DNA from: an uncultured Bacteroidales bacterium
Lineage (GTDB): Bacteria > Bacteroidota > Bacteroidia > Bacteroidales > UBA932
Assembly: GCA_944322815.1 (NCBI GenBank)
Contig: CALUQB010000024.1
Location: 1 to 44,534, forward strand
Length of the DNA stretch: 44,534 nt
Direction: 5' to 3'
Below the pieces are notes generated by a model. The model did not search any database. It was not told the origin of the DNA and saw only the letters and a list, made by a program, of their open reading frames with translations. This document shows positions 8,769 to 17,197 of this stretch, piece after piece; position 1 is the stretch's first letter, and each line of letters opens with the position of its first letter. Position numbers and translations under genes: made by a program.

Positions 8769-9341
8769 TCAGAAAAGATACATCACTGATACTGAAATAT
8801 TGTCAGGAGCGATGAAAGCCTTGGGACCGCTTTCCCTTATCCTCATACACTGCGGACAGTGATACAGATTGTGTTCGAGCAGTCTTCCTCCCCATACCCC
8901 GGCTCCGAATTCCATATTGAAATGCTTGCTCAGCATCAGAGTATAGCCGAAAGACAGGCTTGCGCCCAATGCCTTTCCTTCATTGAGGGCATATCTCCAT
9001 ATTCCTGTATCCGAAAAATCCGAATACTGGCATCTGGCAGCAATCCACCAGCCTGAAAATATATACCATGGCCAGAACCGGACTCCCACAAAAGCTGTAG
9101 TCTGCCTGTTCATTACAGCCAGACCGGATGACTTCCTGATGAAAGACCAGGGATTGTAACGGGCGCCGGCTTCGACTGAAAAATGCCTGGAGACATCTAC
9201 GCCTACACCGATATTCGCCGTACCGAAATTCAGCCAGTCCACGGCGTTCGTCGATATGGCCACATTCTGCGCCTCTACTGTCTGCGGCTTGGCCGCCAAT
9301 ATCAAAAAAAACAGGAAATATAGCAGGATACGGTATTTCAT
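8769..9341 (-). CDS. DUF3575 domain outer-membrane protein
   Basis: About 190 residues from the ATG at 9341 (MKYRILLYFLFFLILA). A longer frame to 9398 would run into the upstream terminator hairpin, so this start is preferred. A cleavable signal peptide ending near VEAQN is followed by alternating beta strands (VAISTNAVDWLNFGTANIGVGVDV, shown in parts: STNAVDWLNFGT and NIGVGVDVSRHFSVE) and ends in YLF, the aromatic C-terminus of an outer-membrane beta barrel. Matches the DUF3575 family. First gene of the surface operon. Four Trp residues lie in the WPWYIFSGWW stretch. Confidence 0.85.
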   Translation of the reverse strand: MKYRILLYFLFFLILAAKPQTVEAQNVAISTNAVDWLNFGTANIGVGVDVSRHFSVEAGARYNPWSFIRKSSGLAVMNRQTTAFVGVRFWPWYIFSGWWIAARCQYSDFSDTGIWRYALNEGKALGASLSFGYTLMLSKHFNMEFGAGVWGGRLLEHNLYHCPQCMRIRESGPKAFIAPDNISVSVMYLF

Positions 9342-9367
9342 TATGAAAATCAGGTCAGGTCTCCAAT

Positions 9368-9398
9368 AAAAAAATTGCCGGACCGGACGGTCCGGCAA
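9368..9398 (-). terminator. Rho-independent terminator of the polyene-type operon
   Basis: A perfect 10-bp stem (9375-9384 with 9389-9398, TTGCCGGACC) with a GGAC loop is followed on the minus strand by seven T (9368-9374). It lies ten bases after the stop of the hydrolase gene and so closes the 20-kb operon. Confidence 0.9.
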
Positions 9399-9407
9399 AT
9401 TTATGAA

Positions 9408-10223
9408 TTATTTCCTTAACTGCGGTACTGAAGCGAAGGACTTTTTCATGAAAGCGACTACTGTCCCTATGACTTCCTTCCGGTGTCTCTTCAGGAAATG
9501 CCCCTCGCCCTCGATCAGGTGAAGTTCGCTGTCCTCATATGTCCCGTCATACCTGACACTATATGAATAAGGGACTATCCTGTCCTTTTTTCCATGTATG
9601 ATGCAGACTTTCCCGGTATACAGGCCGGAAGTCTCGTAAACAGGCAGTTTCTGCGCTTCCCTGATGAATTTTCTGCCCAGCTTGTGGAACATCACATTGA
9701 CGTACTCAGGAGGATCGGATGCGTCATATCTTGCACCCATGCATTGTCCGGCCAGGGCATCATCCTTCAGGACTGCTGCAGGCGCCAGCAGAGCCAGACA
9801 GACAGGTTTCCGCGGCGAATCTTCCAGTTTGCCGGCCAGCATCCCGGCCACTACGCCGCCCTGTGAATGGCCTGCAAATCCTATGGCCGAAACATAAGGC
9901 AGGCTGCAGACATAGTCGAACACGGCTTCCGCATCAGCGATTTCATTCGAGATGGTCATGTCCACGAAATTCCCTTCGCTGTCACCATGGGCGTTGAAAT
10001 CGAATCTGATGGAGGCTATCCCCTGCCCGGCCAGCGCCCTGGCCAGATGAGGTATGGGATATATTTTCTTGCAGGACATGAAGCCGTGCATCAGAATGAC
10101 CATGGGACAACGGTCCCGGTCTCTGTCGAATCCTTCCGGAAGCGTGATGGAGGCAGAAATGCCGCCCTGAGTACCATGTATGTCGTACTGCCTTTTCTTG
10201 CTGAAAATCTTGAAAATGGACAT
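9408..10223 (-). CDS. Alpha/beta hydrolase, last gene of the polyene-type operon
   Basis: A 271-residue serine hydrolase without signal peptide. Nucleophile elbow GHSQGG (Ser120), oxyanion strand LMHGF (about 44-48), acid in GKKDRIVP (Asp214) and base in GEGHFL (His242) are all present, so it should be active. The family includes esterases, thioesterases and acyl-transfer enzymes. Because it sits 26 bases after the ligase gene in the same operon, cleaving or transferring an acyl intermediate of the pathway is a reasonable inference, but the substrate is unknown. Confidence 0.85.
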   Translation of the reverse strand: MSIFKIFSKKRQYDIHGTQGGISASITLPEGFDRDRDRCPMVILMHGFMSCKKIYPIPHLARALAGQGIASIRFDFNAHGDSEGNFVDMTISNEIADAEAVFDYVCSLPYVSAIGFAGHSQGGVVAGMLAGKLEDSPRKPVCLALLAPAAVLKDDALAGQCMGARYDASDPPEYVNVMFHKLGRKFIREAQKLPVYETSGLYTGKVCIIHGKKDRIVPYSYSVRYDGTYEDSELHLIEGEGHFLKRHRKEVIGTVVAFMKKSFASVPQLRK

Positions 10224-10249
10224 ATCCGATATTTTATGCAGCCATGCGG

Positions 10250-11581
10250 CTACTGTTTGTAATATTTTCTGTCCAGCTTGCCGTTATATGTTCTCCGGAT
10301 GGAATCCGTCTTTTCATAATAGACAGGGACCTTGTGCGGCTCAAGCTTCGACTTGAGCTCCCTGGCGAGGGCGTGCTTGTCCAGCTCCGCATCGTCTTCC
10401 ATGACCACGAGGAGCTTCAGGACAGTGCCTATGACAGGATGGGTGGCTGCTATGCAGATACAGTCCTTTACCGACGGTATGGAAGACGCAGCGTTTTCGA
10501 TCTCGACAGGGTCTATCTTGTAGCCTCCGACATTGATCACATCCCCCTGACGTCCTTTCAGGTGTATCATGCCGTCCTCATCCATGAAACCGATATCGGC
10601 ACTGTGGATTTTCCCGTCCTGCAACACACGTGCGGTATTTTCCGCATCTGCCACGTAGCCGCTCATGACAGTAGGTCCGGAAATGATGAGATTTCCGTCC
10701 GGACCGATTTCCACGGTGGAATTCTTCATGGGGCGGCCGATGCAGCCTTCCATGTATTTCCCGTCATTGAAATCATAAGTGCAAACAGCCCCGATTTCCG
10801 TACCGCCCAGAGTATTGTACAGACGTGAATGCGGCAGTGCCTTGGCGAGCTGTTCCATGTCGTGGCTGGAAATGGGAGCCGCTCCTGTTTCGATGAAATC
10901 TATCTTGTCCGCCAGAGCGCAGAGCCTGTCATACGAGAACTGCATCAGAAGACGGATGCTGGCAGGCACCAGGAAAGTGGCGAACTTCGTGTAAGGAAGC
11001 CTGAACACATCGAAAAAGGCGTTCATGTCTTTCAGTCCGTCCAGAATACAGACAGTACCGCCCACTGTCAGTATCGGATGCATCTTGAAAAGTGATGCGA
11101 TATGGCTCAACGGTCCGCTTATGATGAACAAGAGTTCAGGAGTGAGGTGGAAATCGCAGATGAAATTATCCGCGCAGGATACCAGGGCCGTCTCAGAGAG
11201 CATGACCCCCTTCGATTTGCCTGTAGTACCTGTCGTATACAGGATGTCCCGGATACCGTCATCGAAGGTACAGGAATCCACCTCCTCCTTGACGGCACGG
11301 AAATTCTCTTCCAGCGCCTTGGATTCGAGAGGTACGGCTATGGCTTTCAGATGATGCACCGCACAGTACGTAACGACGAAGTCTATATCCTGGGTCGCAC
11401 GGTACACATACGGACGGTGAGGTTCAAGTCCCTCCGACTGTAATCCGGCAGCACGTCTGACGATGCTGTCCCATAGTCCGGAATAAGTGATCCGGCTGTC
11501 TCCGCACTCTACAGCCACCTTGTCCGGAGTAGCGACAGAATGAGCATGAATGCTTTCTTCCAGTGTCATGATATGCGTCAT
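10250..11581 (-). CDS. AMP-dependent acyl-ACP/CoA ligase (ANL superfamily)
   Basis: Activates a carboxylic acid as acyl-AMP and passes it to a thiol, probably an ACP of this cluster. Motifs: phosphate loop YTTGTTGKSKG (115-125), GGTEIG, the IGFMDEDGMIHLKGR hinge and the C-terminal catalytic Lys in NGKLDR (Lys435). At 443 residues it is short for the family; the region before the phosphate loop is compressed. The ATG overlaps the ACP stop as ATGA, so the two are translationally coupled. Met5 (11569) is an alternative start. In aryl-polyene clusters such a ligase loads the aromatic starter; the starter here is not identifiable from sequence. Confidence 0.85.
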   Translation of the reverse strand: MTHIMTLEESIHAHSVATPDKVAVECGDSRITYSGLWDSIVRRAAGLQSEGLEPHRPYVYRATQDIDFVVTYCAVHHLKAIAVPLESKALEENFRAVKEEVDSCTFDDGIRDILYTTGTTGKSKGVMLSETALVSCADNFICDFHLTPELLFIISGPLSHIASLFKMHPILTVGGTVCILDGLKDMNAFFDVFRLPYTKFATFLVPASIRLLMQFSYDRLCALADKIDFIETGAAPISSHDMEQLAKALPHSRLYNTLGGTEIGAVCTYDFNDGKYMEGCIGRPMKNSTVEIGPDGNLIISGPTVMSGYVADAENTARVLQDGKIHSADIGFMDEDGMIHLKGRQGDVINVGGYKIDPVEIENAASSIPSVKDCICIAATHPVIGTVLKLLVVMEDDAELDKHALARELKSKLEPHKVPVYYEKTDSIRRTYNGKLDRKYYKQ

Positions 11582-11799
11582 TTGTTCAGTTTTGATTCCA
11601 CGAGGCTGACCAGAGAGTCGATAGACTTGAAATTCCTGGGCGTGACGTCAGTAGCGTCCAGGGTTATGCCGTATTCATCGGAAAGTATCATCAGAATATT
11701 GGCGATATTCAGCGAGTCCAGTTCGCTGAACAGGAAATCCGACCCGAAATCCACTGTAGGGAGCGCGTCGGAGAGAAGGGAAAGGATGTGTTCTCTCAT
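11578..11799 (-). CDS. Acyl carrier protein (ligase-coupled)
   Basis: A 73-residue acidic four-helix carrier with the phosphopantetheine site ELDSLNI (Ser29). It overlaps the exporter stop and the ligase start by ATGA on both sides, which suggests it is the partner of the ligase and carries the starter unit. It is less like FabF-type ACPs than the other two ACPs of the operon, with D-S-L but no preceding G. Confidence 0.85.
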   Translation of the reverse strand: MREHILSLLSDALPTVDFGSDFLFSELDSLNIANILMILSDEYGITLDATDVTPRNFKSIDSLVSLVESKLNK

Positions 11800-14552
11800 A
11801 ATTTATCCGTAAATTCTATATTGTTTACAAAATCTTTTGCCGAAATCTCGGCCACCCGCCGTCTGTCTTCGTCAGGGATGCAGGCTCTCACCCTTATTTC
11901 CGGACGGGAAAGGGCAATGAGCATGGCTTGTTCTCCATAGCCCGGATCATTGAATGAATATGTCTCTCCGGGAGCTGCTTTCAGATCCGGGATTTCAAAT
12001 CCGCGCAGATTCCGCGTGACAGTACGGAGAATCTCTTTCGGCTTGTAAATGTACCTGCCCCTGACCTGCCATACCGGATCGGTCTTACTGCCGGAAAGAA
12101 GTGTTCCGATGGTCACGGGATGCCTGCGCTGTACACCGTTTTTCATGGTAAGCCACCTGAACATCAGCGGCGGAATCAGGTACGACATGAGCACTACGGA
12201 AAACATGCCTATGATAGTCACCTCCGCCAGTGAATGCAAGGCAGGATGCCTGGATACGATCAGCGTACCGATGCCTACGAACATGATGAGAGCGGACTGC
12301 AGGATGCTGACCTTGTACGAACCGAGTATCGGCCGGCGGTACGTATATTCATGCTGGCATCCCTCCGTCATGAATATGGTGTAGTCGTCCCCCTGTCCAA
12401 AAATGAAGGTAGCCAGAATCACATTCACTATGTTGAACTTTATGCCTGCCAAAGCCATGATACCGAGAATCCAGGTCCAGCTGACAGCCATGGGCAGGAA
12501 AGATATGACAGCCAGCTCTATGCGTCCGAAAGAGAACCACAGGAAGAAGAAGACTATCAGCGAACAGGCCCAGCCTATGTAGTTGAAATTGTCTGACAGA
12601 TTCTGTGTGAATGCGCTGTTCATTCCCGCCACATCGAAGCTGTCCTCAAAGCATGACTTCACCGTCTCCACGAGTTCCGGCTCCACATTCAGTATATTCA
12701 CGACATAAGACAGATCTCCGGTCTGAGTCATATTCCGGCTGAAAACGGACGATATCAGAGGGGCGAAAAATTCAATATCCTGCGGTACATAGTCTCCCGA
12801 CTTTTCCGCCAGTGCAAAGAATTCCGAAAAGGCAGTCCTGGAAAAACCTGCCCTGGCAGCCGACTCCGCAAGACCGTCCGTCAGTCCGTACCTGTGTCTT
12901 GAAACGAAATCTTTCCACATTCCGAGACGGTGCCACTGTCCTTCCTCCGACACGAGGAATGCGGATACGCCGCTGTAACCGGCCACCTGCCCGGACGCCA
13001 CCAGGCTGTCTATGACCGGCAAGACGGAAGCATCCTGTGCCAGGGCTTCATCATAGTCTTTCCCGGAAGAAAACACATAGACACTCTGTGCCGTATGTGA
13101 AGTGTTTCCGGCAAGCAGATTCCGGAAATACTGCATATCCTCCCTCTGCCCGTCACTCATGTAATTGATATTCGCCAGGTTCGAATCGAAGCCGGTTCTG
13201 CCGCTGAACAGGAAGAGGATGACCGTGATGACTGCCGTGCATACCACGAAAGGCATGTTCTTTTCAGGGGAAAATCCGGCTATACGGGAGATGACCCTGG
13301 TCCGTCCTGCAGGGACAGGGGTTCCCTTGACGAAGTGCGGCAGGTACAGGAGTACGAAAATGATAGTGCCGACAAGAAGAAGGGATGCGAAGAGACCGAG
13401 ATCCCTCAACGCTGCCGACTGCAGAGGGACCAGTGTCAGGAAAGCTCCCACCGTGGTGATATTTCCTACGACAAGAGGCTGCATCACCTCTTTCAAAGTC
13501 ACCCTCATGTCCGGAGCAAGCGACCTGTGGACTATCAGGTGGAGCGGATAGTTGACCGCAATGCCGAGGATCACGCTCGATATTCCGATGACGATAATGG
13601 ACACGCTGTCGTTCAGCAGCGACATACCTCCGAGAGCGAACAGCCATCCCCACCCTATCGACAGGAACAGAAGCAGGATATTGCGTACCGAACCTATCGT
13701 ATAAAGGACAAGCAATACTATCAGGACCACCGAAAGAGAGATAGCCAGCATGCTGTCCTTCTTGATCCTTTCCGCATTTTCCACGGCTATGGCCGGACCT
13801 CCGGCAATACGGGCCTCTATCTCCGGATATTCGGCTTCCATATCCGATATCGCATCACGGATGAGGGACAACAGTTCGGAATTGTGTTCAGTTTCGCTGT
13901 TCCCGAACGGTGAAGTCAGCATCGCTATGGCACGGCTCATGTCCGGAGTGAATATATACCCGTCATACAGCTCCATGCCAAGCTGCGGGATTTCTGTCCG
14001 AAGCCTTCCCAGAACCGGAGAAAACAGGCCGAGAGGATCCTTCGTGATGCCTGAAACGGCCATGCCTCCCGACGGGAACATAAGCGCACGCTTGTTTTCC
14101 GCCATCCGTCTGTCCGTATACCCCGGCAGGGCCATCAGGCTGTCCATGCGCGCATAGTCTTCATCCGTAAGGAAATAAGGAATATTACCGTAAACGAAAT
14201 CAGACACTTCGGTGATGCGGTCCATATCGAACCTGACCGTCAGATCGGAACACCAGCCGAGAGTATCCCTCTCCGACAGGGCATCCCCGAAATATGACAT
14301 GGCTTCAGTCACCAGGTCAGGGTCATCCGGATTGTTGAAAATGACAAACAGCCTGTCTGCCCCGGAAATATTCCGGTAAATGGAGAAAGCCTCCTGATCT
14401 GAAGAATCCAGAGGAAGGAAATCGCTTATGTCCTCGCTGTATCTCAGATGAAATATCAGGGCCAGGATAATGACTACGGTTCCTGCCAGCGAAAGCCACA
14501 GGATTCTTTTATGACCGGACAGATAATCGTATATTTCAAGAATTCCTTTCAT
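11796..14552 (-). CDS. MMPL/RND-type exporter with C-terminal methyltransferase-like stub
   Basis: Inner-membrane transporter with two RND halves: TM1 near 20-40, a periplasmic domain, TM2-6 (about 265-405), a second periplasmic domain and TM8-12 (about 650-805). The second half keeps the Asp-Tyr pair expected for proton relay (GQGDDYTIFM), whereas the first half reads AVNYPLHL with Asn in place of Asp. After the last helix come about 115 extra residues, including NDPGYGEQAMLIAL and a following strand, which resemble motif I of a class I SAM methyltransferase but stop after half a domain. Start at 14552 (MKGILEIYDY) is preceded by GGAAAAAG and overlaps the upstream gene by 17 bases; 14576 is possible. 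Likely exports the lipid product. Confidence 0.88.
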   Translation of the reverse strand: MKGILEIYDYLSGHKRILWLSLAGTVVIILALIFHLRYSEDISDFLPLDSSDQEAFSIYRNISGADRLFVIFNNPDDPDLVTEAMSYFGDALSERDTLGWCSDLTVRFDMDRITEVSDFVYGNIPYFLTDEDYARMDSLMALPGYTDRRMAENKRALMFPSGGMAVSGITKDPLGLFSPVLGRLRTEIPQLGMELYDGYIFTPDMSRAIAMLTSPFGNSETEHNSELLSLIRDAISDMEAEYPEIEARIAGGPAIAVENAERIKKDSMLAISLSVVLIVLLVLYTIGSVRNILLLFLSIGWGWLFALGGMSLLNDSVSIIVIGISSVILGIAVNYPLHLIVHRSLAPDMRVTLKEVMQPLVVGNITTVGAFLTLVPLQSAALRDLGLFASLLLVGTIIFVLLYLPHFVKGTPVPAGRTRVISRIAGFSPEKNMPFVVCTAVITVILFLFSGRTGFDSNLANINYMSDGQREDMQYFRNLLAGNTSHTAQSVYVFSSGKDYDEALAQDASVLPVIDSLVASGQVAGYSGVSAFLVSEEGQWHRLGMWKDFVSRHRYGLTDGLAESAARAGFSRTAFSEFFALAEKSGDYVPQDIEFFAPLISSVFSRNMTQTGDLSYVVNILNVEPELVETVKSCFEDSFDVAGMNSAFTQNLSDNFNYIGWACSLIVFFFLWFSFGRIELAVISFLPMAVSWTWILGIMALAGIKFNIVNVILATFIFGQGDDYTIFMTEGCQHEYTYRRPILGSYKVSILQSALIMFVGIGTLIVSRHPALHSLAEVTIIGMFSVVLMSYLIPPLMFRWLTMKNGVQRRHPVTIGTLLSGSKTDPVWQVRGRYIYKPKEILRTVTRNLRGFEIPDLKAAPGETYSFNDPGYGEQAMLIALSRPEIRVRACIPDEDRRRVAEISAKDFVNNIEFTDKL

Positions 14553-15702
14553 CTTTTTCCGCAAATTGGGCCGCACTGTCTACCGGATTCGCATAAATCC
14601 CGAGGAAAACAGACCTCAGCCTGTCAATATCTCCGCTTGCGCCGGAAGATCCGAGACTGGACATGTAGCCGATGAACGCTGCCCTTTCTTCCGGAGTATA
14701 ACGGTTTGAATGCGACATGGTTCCGGACAGGATATCGTGTGCGATATAATTGTTCGGCATAAGACGGTATGCCGAACATATCCTCCTGTCGATGAGGGCA
14801 GCGGCCTGGCGGTTGAAATCATTGGACCGGAGGTCCGAATATGGTTCCAGATCCTCTTCCGTGACCGGCCTGCATATACTGAAGTGGACACGGCCCTTGG
14901 GCTGGCGGATTCCGGTCAGTATGCTGTTCAGGTCTTCTCCAGGCTTCTTGGCGTAAGGTCCCTGCTCTCTGGCACACAGTTCCGCGGCCTTGAGGATATC
15001 GCACGGTTCCCACTCATAGGAAACGGCGACAGGGACTATGTTCAGTTCGCACAAGGACCGGACCTTGTCATCTGGTCCTCCTGCCCTGAGCATGTTTATG
15101 ATGCCCTGATCGGTCCTGTCGATGCCGTCTTTCGTCCTTCCGTTCCGCTGCGCTATCCATACGGACTGCCTCTTTTCCAGAACGGTATGGCGGATATATT
15201 CGGAAAGATGCCTGGATGCATTCAGGAATTCGCGCATGCTCCCTCCCGGACGTTCCACCCTGAACATCTTGTTCGACTTGCCGATATCCACGACCAGTCC
15301 GCCCTGCATCAGATTCGCGCCGAATGTGATCTCCGTGGTCTCCAGACCGTTACCGGCCAGAATCATCTGAAGGATGGACGCATCCAGCATGATGTCGCGA
15401 TGATTCGAAACGAAAGTGTACCTTTTCCCAGGATCCAGCCGGCCGATACCGCTGTACGAAAATCCGGTAGTGCTCCTGTCTATGATCTGCCTGTTCATCG
15501 TGTACATCACTTTCATCTGGAAATCACGGATACAGTCTATGTTCCTGACCATCTCCCGGATTTCCTCTACCGGCCGCTCCGGAAAGACGAATGAAGAAAG
15601 TACCGGGAAAAGAGGATCGTCAGCGATACGGTTCATGGCTGCGTGAATCTCACTGTCGCAGTATGGACGGATGTCATCAAACTTGTTTTCTGCTGTTTTC
15701 AT
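14536..15702 (-). CDS. Lysophospholipid/glycerol-phosphate-type acyltransferase
   Basis: A 388-residue PlsC-like enzyme with the motif SNHRDIMLD (His101, Asp107), the Bacteroidota variant of HX4D, followed by MFRVERPGG and WIAQRNGRTKDG, which correspond to the family's substrate-binding and E/N-G-R blocks. No membrane helix is obvious. In related organisms this domain is often found fused between an MMPL exporter and a methyltransferase; here it is a separate gene directly upstream of the exporter. It overlaps the preceding flavoenzyme stop by 26 bases. Probable role: transferring the finished chain to a lipid or glycan acceptor. Confidence 0.82.
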   Translation of the reverse strand: MKTAENKFDDIRPYCDSEIHAAMNRIADDPLFPVLSSFVFPERPVEEIREMVRNIDCIRDFQMKVMYTMNRQIIDRSTTGFSYSGIGRLDPGKRYTFVSNHRDIMLDASILQMILAGNGLETTEITFGANLMQGGLVVDIGKSNKMFRVERPGGSMREFLNASRHLSEYIRHTVLEKRQSVWIAQRNGRTKDGIDRTDQGIINMLRAGGPDDKVRSLCELNIVPVAVSYEWEPCDILKAAELCAREQGPYAKKPGEDLNSILTGIRQPKGRVHFSICRPVTEEDLEPYSDLRSNDFNRQAAALIDRRICSAYRLMPNNYIAHDILSGTMSHSNRYTPEERAAFIGYMSSLGSSGASGDIDRLRSVFLGIYANPVDSAAQFAEKDERNS

Positions 15703-17197
15703 ACCGGTGAATGCTTTCGATTACGTAATTACGTCCAAGAATGGCTTCGCATGTATTTATGGCCGTGAGCGGTACTCCGCAGAAGCCGTGGATATTGCAG
15801 TTCTGGCCTGTCAGCAGCAGGTTCTTCACTTTCGTGACTACCGGCACCTGGGACAGGGCCATATTGTTGCAGTCTTTCGAATATCCGCACATCGCACCTT
15901 CCTTGATACCATAGAAATCCCTTATAGTCAGCGGAGAGGCGGAATTGACAGCTTCCACACAGTCCCTGAAATGCGGATACAGTTCTTCCATCCGCTCCAG
16001 GAGCTTTCCGGCACACACGGCTTTCCACTCCTCATATCCGGCGTCCCTGTGTCCGTAGCGCGAGTTTTCCCAAGGCTTCACATGGTCCCATGTCATGGGA
16101 GCGGTGATGATCATCTTCGTCGAGTACTCTCCCTGTCCTATTTCAGGAGGGGTCATATAAAGGAAACCGAGAGGCCACTCCCTGTCGCTTCTCCCGAAAT
16201 TCCAGATGTCGCCGTAGGTGCTCATATAGTAGCCGGACCAGTTCATGTACCTGAATGTCCCGGGTCTGAGCTTCAGATTCAACGTAAATGCCGAATAGGA
16301 AACCGGGATCATGTCCAGCCTCGTCCTGTAGGATTTCGGAAGGACAGACGGATCATCGAGCAGAGAGATGAACGTGCACGGATGGATCGCGCTGATATAA
16401 TAGTCGGCCGTGTATTTCCTGCCCTTGCGTGTGGTGACTCCCGTTATCAGCTTGTCCGCTGAACTTACATGTTCCACTCCGTCACCAGAGATGACTTCTC
16501 CACCGTTCTCCACTATGACATCGCGCAGTGCCTCGGCAAACAGAATGCTTCCTCCGGCAAACCGGCTTGGCCCGTTTATGTAGAGCACGGAAATCAGCGC
16601 ATGGATATACGCAGGCGTCATCCCCGGCCGGCCGCCATACAGAGGATTCATATAGGCCAGGACGCTCCTGAGACGCTCGTCCGGAATGTACTTGGCGATG
16701 AAACTGTCGGCAGCCATCAGAAAATCTTCCGAATGGACCGTCAAATAGTCGGATGCCGGACGCAGATAGAACATGTCAAGACTGTCGACTATCCTGAACA
16801 AGGCATCAGTATAGGCTGCAAGATTCTGTCTCTGGTCCGGAAAGGACCCGGCCAGTGCCTCGACGAAATTTTCCCTGCCCTGGGCTATCCTGTAGAATTT
16901 CCTGTCTTCCGCGAAATACAGACTGTCTATCATCATGGGGTTCACGTTTTCGACATGAACCCTGTCGGAAATGCCGAGATACCTGCATATCCGTCTGATG
17001 TTGCCGTCCTCCTGCATGCCTCCTATCACATGCATGCCCGTATCGAAGACTTCTCCGAAACGTGTGAAACTCTGCAGACCGCCTCCGATCGTCGCGTTTT
17101 TCTCTATTACAGTCACCTTCATGCCTTCTTTCGAAAGTATGGCTCCCGTAAAGAGACCGCCCAGTCCGCCGCCTATGATCACTGCACTGCCTTTCAT
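15677..17197 (-). CDS. FAD-dependent CrtI/retinol-saturase-like oxidoreductase A
   Basis: 506 residues from the ATG at 17197, which overlaps the preceding stop as ATGA. N-terminal dinucleotide-binding motif VIIGGGLGGL with the following acidic strand VIEKNATIGGG, and a C-terminal FAD-contact segment LLLTGQNCNIHGFCG. This places it with phytoene-desaturase/all-trans-retinol 13,14-reductase-like enzymes, which add or remove hydrogens on conjugated chains. It is an ancient paralogue of the next flavoenzyme upstream, with the same length and layout but divergent substrate region. A much longer open frame extends upstream in the same phase but lies inside the neighbouring gene. Confidence 0.87.
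   Translation of the reverse strand: MKGSAVIIGGGLGGLFTGAILSKEGMKVTVIEKNATIGGGLQSFTRFGEVFDTGMHVIGGMQEDGNIRRICRYLGISDRVHVENVNPMMIDSLYFAEDRKFYRIAQGRENFVEALAGSFPDQRQNLAAYTDALFRIVDSLDMFYLRPASDYLTVHSEDFLMAADSFIAKYIPDERLRSVLAYMNPLYGGRPGMTPAYIHALISVLYINGPSRFAGGSILFAEALRDVIVENGGEVISGDGVEHVSSADKLITGVTTRKGRKYTADYYISAIHPCTFISLLDDPSVLPKSYRTRLDMIPVSYSAFTLNLKLRPGTFRYMNWSGYYMSTYGDIWNFGRSDREWPLGFLYMTPPEIGQGEYSTKMIITAPMTWDHVKPWENSRYGHRDAGYEEWKAVCAGKLLERMEELYPHFRDCVEAVNSASPLTIRDFYGIKEGAMCGYSKDCNNMALSQVPVVTKVKNLLLTGQNCNIHGFCGVPLTAINTCEAILGRNYVIESIHRYENSRKQV

Noticed and set aside
9396-9403. Minus-strand TAAATTTG that could be a -7 element for the DUF3575 gene
   Set aside because: It overlaps the stem of the operon terminator and has no -33 partner; transcription would start inside the hairpin. 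Could be chance, so not listed as a promoter.
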